Shown here piece after piece: positions 10,028 to 35,325 of a stretch of DNA of 64,000 nt. A program made the position numbers and the translations under genes. Within the stretch, counting starts at the first letter, position 1, and each line of letters starts with the position of its first letter. Where the stretch lies: contig OZ218955.1 of the NCBI GenBank assembly GCA_965112735.1, positions 2,852,001 through 2,916,000 on the forward strand, written 5' to 3'. This DNA comes from Phaeosaccion multiseriatum. Its lineage: Eukaryota > Ochrophyta, other classes. The notes under the pieces were generated by a model that had not been told where the DNA came from, ran no database searches, and worked only from the letters and a program-made list of their open reading frames with translations.

Positions 10028-10440
10028 TAGACAGCCACTTCTTCGGGTGGGGCCGAGACGCTTTTTTTCTTTTTACGGGGAAGATGCCACTGGACTTTTC
10101 CCCCCACCCGATCCGGAGGCGGCCTTGAAACCTCTTGGCTTTCTCTCTCCTCTTTCCCTTCGTCTCTTCCTCCTTCCCATCTCCCTCGTCTCTAAGTTTA
10201 GCTCATTATCTTGAAGAGTGAACGGTCTCATCTTCCTTGCTCTCCTTCTCTTCTTCAAGCTAACCTCTTCCTCTCTTCTTCTGACTCCCATAAACCTATT
10301 CTCCCCTTTCAAAATCTATCCATCCTATACCTTCCGATCACCTTCCTCCACGGGACCCTCCCTCCTTGGCTCCCCTCTCTCTTCTATCTCTTCTCCAAGC
10401 GGAGCTCCTCTCTTGAAGAGGAGGTGACCTGTGTGGACTG
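10028..10440. promoter_or_regulatory. Divergent promoter region
   Basis: It lies between the start codons of the chromo-like gene (-) and the PPR gene (+). It is pyrimidine-rich on the plus strand from about 10140 to 10400. No specific site was recognised. Confidence 0.45.
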
Positions 10441-11329
10441 ATGAATCGGTCCACGATGAGGAGGAAAAGGAGCACTCGCGAGGTGACCATGGACACCATG
10501 GCTAAGGAAGCACTTGGCGGTATTGAAGCGTTAAGGAAAATAAGGCAACTAGTGGAGGCAAGGGAGCGACTTATTGAAGGGCACATTGCAAAGGCTTGTG
10601 CCGAGAGCGACCGAATCCTAGACGCTCACGAAGCCAGCCTGGAAGCAGAGGAGCAGCTTGAGGGAGGAGTCGAGGCATTTATGAACAGAAACAGCAGCAG
10701 CAGCAGCAGCAGCAAGGACAACAACAACAGCAACACCGAGGACGGTACTGTTATTGATGCACTGGAGGGCACCAGGCTCGTACTATCTAGGGTTGTGCGG
10801 GCGTGCGAGGCTTCAGTCAGCGCTGCTTGTACGGATGCAGCAGGGGCAGCACCGGCATTGCCAAGTCTCTGGGAGAGCTACCTGATGTGCAAGGACAATG
10901 GATGGTGGAGAGACGGCAAAGACACAAGAAGCCATCCATGCGAGCACTCCGGGGGTGGCGGAGCAGCAGGGGAGGAGGAATGGAGGGATAGGGCAGTAGC
11001 GCTTGTACACACATCTTTCTCGCTATTGAAAAGCCAAGCTGCTGCTGCTTTCAGTCCCGACAAGTGCTTGCAGCAAGTCAAGCAAGCTCTCCAGCTGCCC
11101 AGCGGTCGAGAGAATGACGAAGAAGAGCAAGAAGAAGAAGGAGTGGGGGGAGAGCGAGGAGGAGGAGTGGGGGGAGAGGGAGGAGGACACACAGAAGAAG
11201 AAAAGGCAGCCGACGCAGCAGCTGCGATACTGAGACAAGCCTTTGTGGAGATCGTCACGGGAGAGATGCAGAGGGGAGCCGATCAACAAGCATCGGAGGA
11301 AGAACCAGATGAAGAGCAAGACGAGCAAG

Positions 11330-11363
<34 letters not shown>

Positions 11364-14343
11364 CAGCAGCAGGAGAAGCAGCTGTGGACGATACCATGCG
11401 AGGCTGAGGCGGGAGCTGCGCCGCCTGGAGGAAGCCGAGGACGAGCTTCGTCGGGTGCTGCCCCCCCCCGATGAGGCGGAGGAGAGGACGAGGCGAGAGG
11501 CAGGGAGGGCAGAGATGCAGGGGGTAGCCACGGCCCTGCTCAAAGTCCGCTCCTCGCGCCTCGGAGATAAGTCAGAAGGAGTGAGAGTGGGGCGGCCGTG
11601 GCAACAAAGGCAGCAGAAGCAGCAAAAGCAGCAGAAGCAGCAGAAGCAGCAGAAGCAGCAAGGCCGAGTGCCACTAGTCCAAGAAGAAGAAGGGAAGAAA
11701 CGTGGTGCTGGTGGTGGTCGACTTCGTCGTCGTCGTGGTGATGGTGGTGGTGAGGCTGTCACGGGAAGGAAGTGCAGAGGAAGGCCAATGAAGTTCGCCC
11801 TCGACGGCAGCAGAAGCGCAACGAGCTTTCCCACATCCCTTCCACCTCCAACTGGCGCTACTACTTCTACTAGGCCAGCAGCTGCTGTATCACCAACCCA
11901 TCATCATCATCCTCACGCTCGTGCCGCCCTCGCGCTGCGCGACGCGAGTGGGCATCGGGTGGAGAGCGTGCAGTCAGTGCAAGAGAAGCGCCTCCTCGCC
12001 TTGGACGAGCTGAGGCGTCTTGAGAGCTCCACGTGCTCCCTGTCGGCCAGGTGCGCCGGTGCCTTAGCCATATGCCTCTAAATCTATTTGTCGTCTTTTC
12101 CTTTCCATCCATACTCCTCTCATCTTCGATCCCCTCCTTCCCCGTCGCGTACTGTATGCCTCTAACCGAATGAATGAATAAACTCCCCCCCCCCCCCAAC
12201 CTCCCTCTCCACATGCCTCTACTCTCTCGCCCCCCCCCCTGCTGGCAGCGCTCATCTGTCGGCGGTGTACATGAAGGCGATGCACCTGTGCGCAGACGCC
12301 AAGCTCCACGCAGGAGAGGCGCTCAGGCTCTTCGACACTATGCTCGCCAGAGGATGCATGGTGGGCAGTGGCAGCAGCAGTCATACGGGCGACGACAACA
12401 ACAACAACAGTCATATGGGCAGCCGCAGTCGTACGGCCACGGGCAGCAGAAACAGTCAGTCAGTCAGTCAGTCAGTCAGTCAGGGGGTGCATCGGGCCCT
12501 TCTTCGAGCCTTGAAGGCCGCTCACCCCCCCTGTCCGGGCGGCATCGTCGTATCCGTGCTTGCGGACATGAGGGAGCGGGGTGTGCGGCCGAGCGTGGGC
12601 ATGTACAACATTGTGATTGGCGCGTGTAAGGGGGAGAATGACTGGGCCCTTGCCACCAGAGTGTTGAAGATGATGAAGGTGAGAACGGAGTGGAAGGGGG
12701 GGGGGTGCAGGTGGGGGTGGGTGGGGTTGGGTGGGGTGAGAAGGGATGGTGGTTAGGAATCCTTCTTTGCTTGGCAAAACAACCCAACGCACGCCCTTCC
12801 TGACCCTTTTCGCCCCCTTTCTCTCCCCCTACCTGGTGTCAGGAGGACGGCGTGCCTCAGAATAGGGCCACGTGGAAAGCCCTGGCAGACGCTTCTGTGT
12901 GTACGGTTGCCGCCCCCACCAACACCATCTATGAGTCCCTACGGTGAGTGAGTGTGTGAGTGTGTGAGGGAGTGAGTGAGTGAGTGAGTGGGTGAGTGAG
13001 TGTGTGAGTGTGTGAGTGAGTGAGTGTATGTGTGAGTGAGTGTGTGAGTGTATATGTGTGTGGGTGAGTGGGTGAGTGAGTGAGTGGGTGAGTGAGTGAG
13101 TGTGTGAGTGAGTGAGTGAGTGTGTGTGTGTGAGTGAGTGGGTGAGTGAGTGAGTGTGTGTGTGTGAGTGAGTGGGTGAGTGAGTGAGTGAGTGGGTGAG
13201 TGAGTGAGTGAGTGAGTGAGTGAGTGAGTGGATGAGTGAGTGAGTGTGTGAGTGAGTGAGTGAGTGTGTGTGTGTGAGTGAGTGGGTGAGTGAGTGAGTG
13301 TGTGTGTGTGAGTGAGTGGGTGAGTGAGTGAGTGAGTGAGTGAGTGAGTGAGTGAGTGAGTGAGTGAGTGAGTGAGTGAGTGAGTGAGTGAGTGAGTGAG
13401 TGAGTGGGTGAGTGAGTGAGTGAGTGAGTGAGTGAGTGAGTGAGTGAGTGAGTGAGTGAGTGAGTGAGTGAGTGGGTGAGTGAGTGAGTGGGTGAGTGAG
13501 TGAGTGGGTGAGTGAGTGAGTGGGTGAGTGAGTGAGTGAGTGAGTGAGTGAGTGAGTGGGTGAGTGAGTGAGTGAGTGAGTGGGTCAGTAAATGAGTGGG
13601 TGAGTGAGTGAATGAGTAAGTGGGTGAGTGAGTGAGTGAGTGAGTGAGTGAGTGAGATTGAGTGGTTTAAGTGACTGACTGAGTGACTGAGTAAGGCAAG
13701 AGGAGGAGCCATTGCTCCCGTTTCTCTGGCTTTCGTCTCTCCCCCACCCACTGCCCCCCAGCTCCCGCTCTCGTCTCTCCTGTATCACTGCTATCTCACT
13801 CTCAAGTTTAGCTCTCCCTTATCCCACCCCCTGCCACATCTTCCCCATCCACTGCCATCCAGCTCTCACGACGTCCCCCCCGACCCCGCCTATGCGGTTG
13901 CTCGAGCCAGCGCTGGGAGCCCCAGGAGGTTTTTCACCGCGCACGCACTCACGGACGCAGTCCTGGCGGCGGAGCAGCAGGCGCAGGAGAGGCGTCTTCT
14001 CCTCAGCAGTAGCAGCAGCAGCACCAGCAGCAGCAGCAGAAGCAATAGCACCGTTCTTCCCCTGTCCGGGCAGCACCCACACTCATGCGACAAGACTAGC
14101 GGCCATGCTGTGGGCAGGGAGGTTAAGGCCAAGCAGAGCAGCACTGCTCTCATCAGCAGAGCAAGGAGTGAGGGGGCGGGCGGCGGCAGAGGGGTTAGGT
14201 CAGTACTGAGCAGGCAGACAAGAGCAGCGGCGTGTGGAGCGTATGGCTGCGGTCCGTCGCCCACCACGCCCAACCTTTTGAGTGAGCAGCTGTGCTGGTC
14301 TCTGGAGACGCACACACCAGGAAGCCCAAGTACCGTTACGTGA
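10441..14343 (+). CDS. Pentatricopeptide repeat (PPR) protein
   Basis: Four exons (10441-12050, 12249-12678, 12843-12943, 13863-14343) encode 873 aa in phase. Exon 1 is a long, charged low-complexity region with Ser, Glu and Gln runs. Exon 2 holds helical-pair repeats typical of PPR proteins: YMKAMHLCADAKLHAGEALR with LFDTMLARG, then VLADMRERGVRPSVGMYNIV and IGACKGENDW. Exon 3 continues EDGVPQNRATWKALADA. PPR proteins bind organelle RNA. No targeting peptide is obvious at the chosen start, so the compartment is uncertain. A CAGT microsatellite is translated as a Ser-Val/Gln run inside exon 2 between PPR helices, and the dispersed motif is translated in exon 1 (AAAVSPTH). Exon 1 could in principle end at a TAA at 12079-12081, but splicing restores the frame. 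Confidence 0.68.
11883..11898 (+). repeat. Dispersed motif in PPR exon 1
   Basis: TGCTGTATCACCAACC on the coding strand is translated within AAAVSPTH and preceded by GCAGCT triplets. Confidence 0.75.
12944..13667 (+). repeat. GTGA array that starts at the donor site of PPR intron 3
   Basis: The array begins with the 5' splice site itself (CG|GTGAGTGAGTG) and continues for about 720 bp with GTGT, GGGT and GAGG variants. Nearly every unit is a match to the donor consensus GTGAGT. Confidence 0.9.
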
Positions 14344-14590
14344 GAAAAGAAAAGGAATTTGCCGTTACACGCCAGGAAGTCAACAAAATACTTTATTTCT
14401 CGTGCTCTTTCGTGCTGGTGCTCCTGGCTTTGGAATTATCGTACTGGGTGGCGGCGAGGACCAGCCACTCTTCGTTCTCTCGACAGGATCGTGAGTGGAG
14501 GGAGAGGTTTGGGGCTGTTGCGGTCCTCCGTCCCCTCCTTGGCTTCTTCCTCCTGGGGTCGGGCGGGGAAGCCCGCAGCAGGGGCGGACC

Positions 14591-28149
<13,559 letters not shown>

Positions 28150-29888
28150 CACCAACATGCACAGCAACACCAGACCTCTGAGAGACCGCTCCATCCGCAC
28201 CGAGAGAGATGGCGACGACTTGTAGAACCACCATGTGTAGCGAGTGCCGTATCTTAATCTTATCTTCCGTACGTAGCTACCAGAGTCGCTCGGCCGTAGA
28301 GCCACGGCCTTGGTGCGAGGGATCGAGAGAACAGACAAAAACACACGGACCGGTCAAAGTCACAGGCCACGCCGAACCTTCTACATGTCTTTTGTGAAGG
28401 GAGGAACAAGAAGACCACAACCGAGCGGCGTCGGGCGGAGTGGAGTGCAGCAGCACGACTGACATGGTGATATGGAGCGGGCAAGGCGGGCAAGCAGAGC
28501 ATATACGAAGGCCCATAGGCAAGAAGCCAACGATGGCATTAGGAGGAAAGCCAAAGGTGAGGTGGGGCAACAGCCCAAGCCCAAGCAATGCGGGCTAGCG
28601 ATGTTTGGCAACGTGTGCGACGCGACAGACAGTGGCATCATCGAAGGGGTGTGTGTGTGGAGAGCCGTAGATTGCCATCCGTGGATTGCCATCGCTCGTT
28701 GGCCCACCGTCACCCGTGGCGGCTCCATTCGATTGCTGCCCGCATTGCTTGCTTGCCCTGCCCGACTGGCTGGCCGCTCCCTGCTCTCCGTCTTGTCTTG
28801 CTTCTGTGCACACACGTACACACACACTTACAACAGTAGGAGTGGTAGGCACGAATATGGTACCAAATGCGCTTCGACGCCAGCAGGCGCACGCACGCCC
28901 ACACACGCACACGACACACAACGTACTTTCTGTTTACGAAGCGCAACCTCGCACCCAACTTTCAACTTTCCAACGATCCCAAGGCTCTGCCGATCAGCGG
29001 TCCGAGGAGGACATAGACACCCCGTGCGACATCTGTGGATACTTGATGAATGTACAATACAGTAAGATTACTTCCCAAACTTAATGGGGTGTTATCTTCC
29101 ACCACTCTCCCTCCAAGTTTCTCTCTGCAGTCCCCCTCCCCAACTGCAGCCCTCGATCCAAAGCCTCCATTTGTCCTATATACAATATGTATCATATATA
29201 ATATGTATTCATCCTCCTCCATGGCCTCCTCCATGGCCTCGGTGCTGCACACACCGCAGGGGCCTCTCTCCCCTCTCCTCTCTCCAGCGGGGGAATACTT
29301 CCCCAGGCAAGGAAGGAAGCCCCCAAGGAATGAATCCCTTCCTATCCTTCTCTTCCAAATCTCTCGTTCTCTTCGATCTCTGTTCCATTGGAGAAGAGAG
29401 GAGCTGCAGCGCGGTGCCGGGCATATGAGAGGCATATGAGAGGCAGATGAGAGGCATATGAGAGCTGCTTCCCACGGCGCCAAGCCGCTGCTCGAGAAGT
29501 CCGCATCGATGCGAGACCCTGCAGAGACTCACAAGCTGGCGACGACTGCATCCTGCCCGGTTGGTGCAGCGAGGTGGCGGAAGGGGGCGTTACACCATCG
29601 TTGGTCCCCTGTCTCCACCCTCCCTGCCCGCTCCAGCAGGTGACCTCCTTGGGCAGTGAGACCAAATGGAGTTATACGCGTACACGTCCGCTCGTACAAC
29701 CCAACCCTCCACCAGCAGCTGTCAAAAGATGAAGATGTATCGGGAAGCCGCGCTTGTGTGACCGAGGCACAAGGCCCTTTTGCTGTGGGCGAAGAATAAT
29801 TGTTCCGCGGTTCGCCCACTCCAGCAGTGGGTGTAACGCCCGCCAGACCAGACAAGCGGCGCACGCACCCACAAAGCCCGTCACCCCA
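28150..29888. other. Convergent intergenic region without a supported gene
   Basis: It lies between the 3' ends of the anoctamin and transporter genes. An AT-rich tract at about 29175-29212 may serve 3' end formation. Four tandem copies of a roughly 12-bp unit containing GGCATATGAGA lie at 29418-29462. Several short ORFs lack any protein-like composition. Confidence 0.5.
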
Positions 29889-31370
29889 TCATAGAGTGGC
29901 AATGTCTCCTCCTCGCCCTTGCCCGCCCCCCGCCTCCCCTGCTGCTGTATCACCAACTGCTGCTGCTGCCACTTGCAGGCCGTCCCCACTCCCTCGCCGT
30001 GCGTCTCTTCCCATGTCATCCCAGGATGAAGAGCCCAGCAAGCCGCCATAGCCAAGGCCATAACCACCCCCCTGTCCGCCCAGCAGAAGCTGCTCCTCCT
30101 GCTGCTGCTGCCATTGCTCCTCCCGGCGCTTACGGGCCTGCCGCAGAGGCCGTATGACCAACATGCAAAGGGCAAGCACCGCGCAGCAAAGCGTCACCGA
30201 GGCATTGACCACAAACACACCGCGAAAGCAAGTGGCCCCGCTGCAGTCCTCTCCCTGGTAAAAGATGCTCACGACCCCCGTCGCAAACACGAACGATCCC
30301 ACGGCAGGACCCAAATCCAACATGCCGTAGTTTGTCCCCACGTGCTTGGGTCCAAACATATCCCCTGCCAACGCCAGTGCCAGAGGAAAGAAGCTCCCGT
30401 AGCAGAAGCCAGCGGCTGCGAAAGACGCGTACACAAGGTGGGCGTTGCCAACGGCCAGTGTGAGGTTAACCACCGCACTGAGGCAGAGCATGAAGCTGAG
30501 CACGAGCGCGCGGGGCAGGCCCCTGGCCACGGCCATATCGCTGAGCCAGCCCGTCCCCAAGCGCCCCACTGAGTTGGCGATGCCTGTGTGTGTGTGTTTT
30601 ATGTGTGTATGTGTGTGTGTGTGTGTGCGTGTGTGCGCGTGTGTGTGCGTGTGCGTGTGTGCGTGTGTGTGTGTTTGAGTGAGTGTGTGTGTGTGTGTGT
30701 GCGGGCGGGGGGGGGGGGGGGAGTTGATAATACACGGGTCGGGGTGGAGAGTGGCACATGAGCTCCAAATTGACGGAGGCAAAGTGCGAGAGCAAGACGC
30801 ACACGCACACACACACACGCACACACACATACACACACATACAGACACGCACACACACAAATACACACACACACACACACACACACATACACACGGACCT
30901 ATGAGAGACACCAGGGCAGATCCCGAGCTGACACTGAAGGACTCGGCGATTTGACTGATGTTGTTGATCACAACCAGGCCTGCCCCTGCACCGCAACAGA
31001 AACAAGCCAACACGACGTAGAAGCGAAGGTCCCTCAGGCATTGGCTGAGAGAGGAGAGTGAGGATGAGATTGAGACACACAGAGAGAGAGAGATAGGGGA
31101 TGAAAGAAATCACACAGAGATAGAGACAGGATGAGTTGAATAGAGTTGAACAGATCAAACAGACACAGAGGGAGAGGATGAAATGTATCAAACAGACAGA
31201 GAGAAAGGGGTGGGGGGGGGCAGGGGGATGAGATTGAAAGACTGATAGGGAGAGAGATGGGGTACATGGTGGAGTATACCAACCTGGAAACCGTTCTCAA
31301 CGTCTGGTCCCTTTGCTCCACGCCCCACCACAAAGACACAGACACAGACACAGACACAGACACATACACA

Positions 31371-31402
<32 letters not shown>

Positions 31403-31406
31403 GACA

Positions 31407-31447
<41 letters not shown>

Positions 31448-32708
31448 AAAGACTCACCTCCATGTAAGGTCTCGGGAAGAGTGCCCGGGCACCGAGAGCA
31501 TCGACCTCTCGCGCGCGTACGCCGGTACCACGCCCCTGCTGCTCCCACTTTTGAACCTATTGCTGAATCCTCCTCCTCCCCCTCCCCCTCCTCCTCCTCC
31601 TCCTCCTGCTGCTGCTGCTACTGCTCCTTCTGTACACTCTTCGTCTCCCTCGTCCTCCGTCTTTCCACCGCTGCTGTCCGCCTTACTTCTCCTGCGATAC
31701 GGATGCGCTTCCCCTGCGCTCCCTGCTCCGTCTCCCCCCCATGCAGAGGAGGGAAACCCTCCAGTCGCAGCCGGAGACACGCTGAGGGTCTCAGGGGGGG
31801 GGGGCACATCGGAGAACCTTACGTACTGTCCACCCCCACCTCCTCCCTCAGTGGTGGTGCCGCTGATGTCATCGTACTCTATCCCTGTATCACCAACGCC
31901 CCCACCTCGTCCTCCTCCTCCTTCCCCGAGGAGCGGCTCGGCTTCCTTCATCAGGCTCGACCCGCCAAGCCCCCTGCCAAAGTAGTCCCCATCCCTGTCC
32001 CCGCCCCATCCTCCAAAGCAACAGCTGCTGCTGGTGCTGCTGCTGGTGCTGGTAACGCTGGCCGTCGACAAGCTGATCCAAACCCGACCGTACCTCAACG
32101 GCACACCTAACACCGAGAAGACCACAACGAGCATGGCCATGCCCGTGGAGGGAGAAGACATCTTCACCCCAAGCGATTGCACAATGACGCCGATGGTCAG
32201 CACAGCAATCACAGTCAAGAGGTAGGCGTAAAAGGGCCCCAGCGAGGGCGACTTGCCCTGCGCCCTCTCCAGGCCGTAGCCCCGCCTGAACTTGGCCGGG
32301 ATGAGCCGCATGGGGTGTGCCGTGAGTAGGCCCATGATGGGCACAAAGACGGAGAGGAAGAAGAGGAAGAGCACGACGTTATTGCTGCCGCTACCACCGA
32401 AGAGCCCCGTAAAGGTGAGGCCGAGGACGGCGCTGCTCATGCCGAAGATTGCCTTGATGATGCCGCTAACCTTGCCTCGGTCCGTGGAAGGGAAGTTCTG
32501 CACGATCACCGCTTGGGCTGTGGGCGGAGGAATGAAAGGAAGGAAGGAAGGAAGGAAGGAAGGAAGGAAGAGGAGGAGAGTGGAGGATAGTGGAGGATAG
32601 GATGGGACGGGGTTTGAGGGGGTTACACTCTGTCCATATGCCTCTACACTCCCCTCTTCACATTTCTCTCTCTCTCCGTCTCTCTCCCCGTGTGTGTGCG
32701 TGTGTGTG

Positions 32709-32757
<49 letters not shown>

Positions 32758-33711
32758 GCACCCCTGCTTACCGGCGTTGCCAAAGCAGGCCGAGCCGTGA
32801 TTCGCGAGGAAGAACATGGCCGCCACTGTTTGCACATTGCTGGGCACATACTCGCCTGACAGACAGCGCCGACGACAGCATTCGGGGAGATGGTGGGGGG
32901 GGTGGGAAAGGAGGAAGGGGGGGGGGGGTTGGTGGTGATTCGACTCAGAACGACGACTATGGAGGGTGAGAGAAAGAGACAGAGATAAGAGAGGGGGGCG
33001 CGGGGGCTGAGAGGCAGAGAGAGGGGGAGAGAAAGTGACTGTGAGAAGGGGCGGCCGACACAATGGCATGAAGCACTTCTTACCCAAGGCAAGGGCGACG
33101 TAGAGGAGGCCAACAAAGGTGTGCAACGCGCCCAGCCTGTACACGCACGCCGGCGACAGGCGCTCTAGCAGCAGCCCCACTGCGAAGGACGACCACTGCA
33201 TGAACAGTGGGGGCGTGGGACAGGGAGGAGGAGGAGGCTCATGAGAAATCTGGGGAGAACGCTGTGTGTCTGTGTGGATCTTGCTTCCTTCCCATCCTCC
33301 CTCTTACCTGGCCCAGTTCTCCGAACGAGGCGATGAGATCAACCGACGATTGGCTGGAGGCGTGTTCGGCAGGGGGGCATGGGCAGCGAGCAGGGAGGGG
33401 GGGGGGGGGGGCGGCTCAGAATAGGGACTTCTCCCACAAAGAGGACCTTTTCCGGGGGGAGCGGAACACCCACTGACTCACCTGAAGCCGAGCCTGTCCT
33501 TGAGACTCTCGCTGAAGAGTCCGAAGGCGTAGGTGTAGACGTTAAAAGCATTGACAAGGAAGCCCACAGCCAAAACAAACCACCGAGACCAAAACCCGCT
33601 ATGCTCCGTCTCCCCTCCTCCTTTGCCCGCCCTTACGGAGCAAATCATCGCGCTGAGGCCCCATCTCGACGCCTGGCTCTCCCCTGGTCCGCCGTCCCCC
33701 CCACGCCCCAT
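29889..33711 (-). CDS. Nodulin-like / OFA-type major facilitator transporter
   Basis: Seven exons (33711-33482, 33353-33308, 33195-33084, 32855-32772, 32517-31458, 31044-30899, 30583-29889), all in phase, encode 790 aa. Transmembrane segments include [20 protein letters not shown] with [28 protein letters not shown] and [20 protein letters not shown]. In the second half come [20 protein letters not shown] and [20 protein letters not shown]. GxGxGLxxINNxxQI and the xGRLxxGxLSD loop mark the nodulin-like (NFD4) major facilitator group. Substrate is unknown; relatives move organic anions or metals. A hydrophilic loop of about 230 residues, rich in Gly and Ser, separates the halves and contains the dispersed motif (GVGDTG). 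The C-terminus also carries it ([10 protein letters not shown]). The start is the first ATG before the first membrane helix. Confidence 0.82.
29943..29965 (+). repeat. Dispersed motif in the transporter C-terminus
   Basis: TGCTGTATCACCAACTGCTG on the plus strand; the minus-strand gene translates it as AAAVGDTAA. Another copy (CTGTATCACCAACG) lies at 31885-31899 in the same gene's central loop. Confidence 0.85.
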
Positions 33712-34008
33712 TGTGCAGCTTTTATCGTCTGGGTGCCATGTCTTATCGTCTCGATGAGCAAGAGAGTCAGGAGCAGGAATAAAGTGCTCGCAGCGGGGAG
33801 CTCTTTGCAGACCACTCAGCACGCCTTATCCTCCTGCCGCTTATTTGCGCTGCATTGTTGCTGCATTGTTTGTATCGCTGTTGGCGCTGCTCTGCTCTGC
33901 TCTGCTCCTTTTTTTCGATCAGTTGCGGCGTGAATCGCGATCGTTGACATAATTCTCCTCTTTCTCGCCTCCGATCCACCTCCCCTTAAAGTCTCTGCTG
34001 AGAGAACC
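33712..34008. promoter_or_regulatory. Divergent promoter region
   Basis: It is a 297-bp gap between the transporter start (-) and the oligopeptidase start (+). It contains four tandem CTGCT units at about 33890-33906 and a T run at 33908-33914. No defined core element was recognised. Confidence 0.45.
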
Positions 34009-35284
34009 ATGGCTCAAGTTAGAGGAGGAAAACCGTACTCGAAGCCCCTGCTCATGCTGGGGCTTGCAGTGGTAGCAACGACCGCCACAGCCTTTGCGGT
34101 GAAGAGGGTTCATTCCAGAGGTCTGATGCGGCTCGCGAGTAAGGAGGGTGGCAAAGGTGGGGTTGGTGGGAGCAGCAAAACGAGGCCTCCAGTGCCGAAG
34201 ATGGTTCCGCATAAAGGTCAGTGGGAGGGAGAGGTTGCGTACGCGCGCAATAACCATGAGGGGGGGGATAGGTGGGACAGAGAGCCCATCCTCCCAAAGC
34301 CAGGGAACACGACCTCTCGGCCCTTTTAGTCTTATCTATTTATTTCTCTCCCGACTTGCTACTGAATTCTCTCTACTATACCCTTCCCCCTCTCCTTCGC
34401 TCCCTTCCAGTTCTGTTCGGCAAGGTAGAAGGTGAGAACCGCGGAGAAAACCCCATGGACCCGCCCAAGCAACGAGGTGAGCAGGAAGAGAAGAGGAGAC
34501 TCGGGTGCACTTCGATGCGGTGGTTTCTCCCGCGGGAGAGGAGGAGACTAGCAGGAGTGTGGAGTTTGTATGTGTGTGTGTGTGGGGTGTCTCGGGGCCG
34601 TCACTCTGTACTCTAACCCCCCTCCCCTCCCCTCCCCTCCCCCTCCTCCTCCCCCCAAAGTGGACAACTACTTTTGGATGCGCGACGACGATCGCAAGGA
34701 CAAGGAAGTGATTGCACACATCGAGGTTAGCAAGCACATTCATCCGCCGTCAGTGCATAGAGTCTTCCGCACGAGCGACAGCAGCAAGACGTGTCACCTA
34801 CTCACCCACTCACCCACTCACCCGCCCACCCACCCACTCACCCACCCACCCACTCACCCACTCACCCACCCACTCACCCACCCACTCACCTACTCACCCA
34901 CCCACTCACCCACTCACCCACCCACCCACCCACCTACCGCCCACCCAACCGCCCACCTACCCAACCCCACCGCCCACCTACCCAACCCAACCAACCCAAC
35001 CCAATCAACCAACCAACCAACCAACCAATCAACCAACCAACCAACCAACCAACCCACCCAAAACCCAAAACCCAAAACCCACGACCCCACAACCCCAGGC
35101 CGAGAACGCCTTCACAGAGGGCAGCACCGCACACCTGGCGGGCCTGCGCGACTCCCTCTACAATGAGTTCCTCTCTCACATTAAGGAGACGGACGATTCG
35201 GTGCCCTACCCTCGCGGCCCTTACACGTACTTCTCACGCACTGTCAAGGGCCTCAGCTACAGCATCCACTGCAGGTGTGTGTAT

Positions 35285-35325
<41 letters not shown>

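Noticed and set aside
12051-12081. PPR gene ending at the exon 1 stop
   Set aside because: Splicing at 12050/12249 is in phase and joins directly to clear PPR repeats, so a single gene is favoured.
28472-29065. A 197-codon plus-strand ORF after the anoctamin gene
   Set aside because: Composition is not protein-like, several frames are open at once, and it lies in a convergent 3' gap.
34797-35060. Telomere-like C-rich repeats
   Set aside because: Units are CACCCACT/CAACC and not a regular telomere repeat, and they lie between two exons of the oligopeptidase gene.
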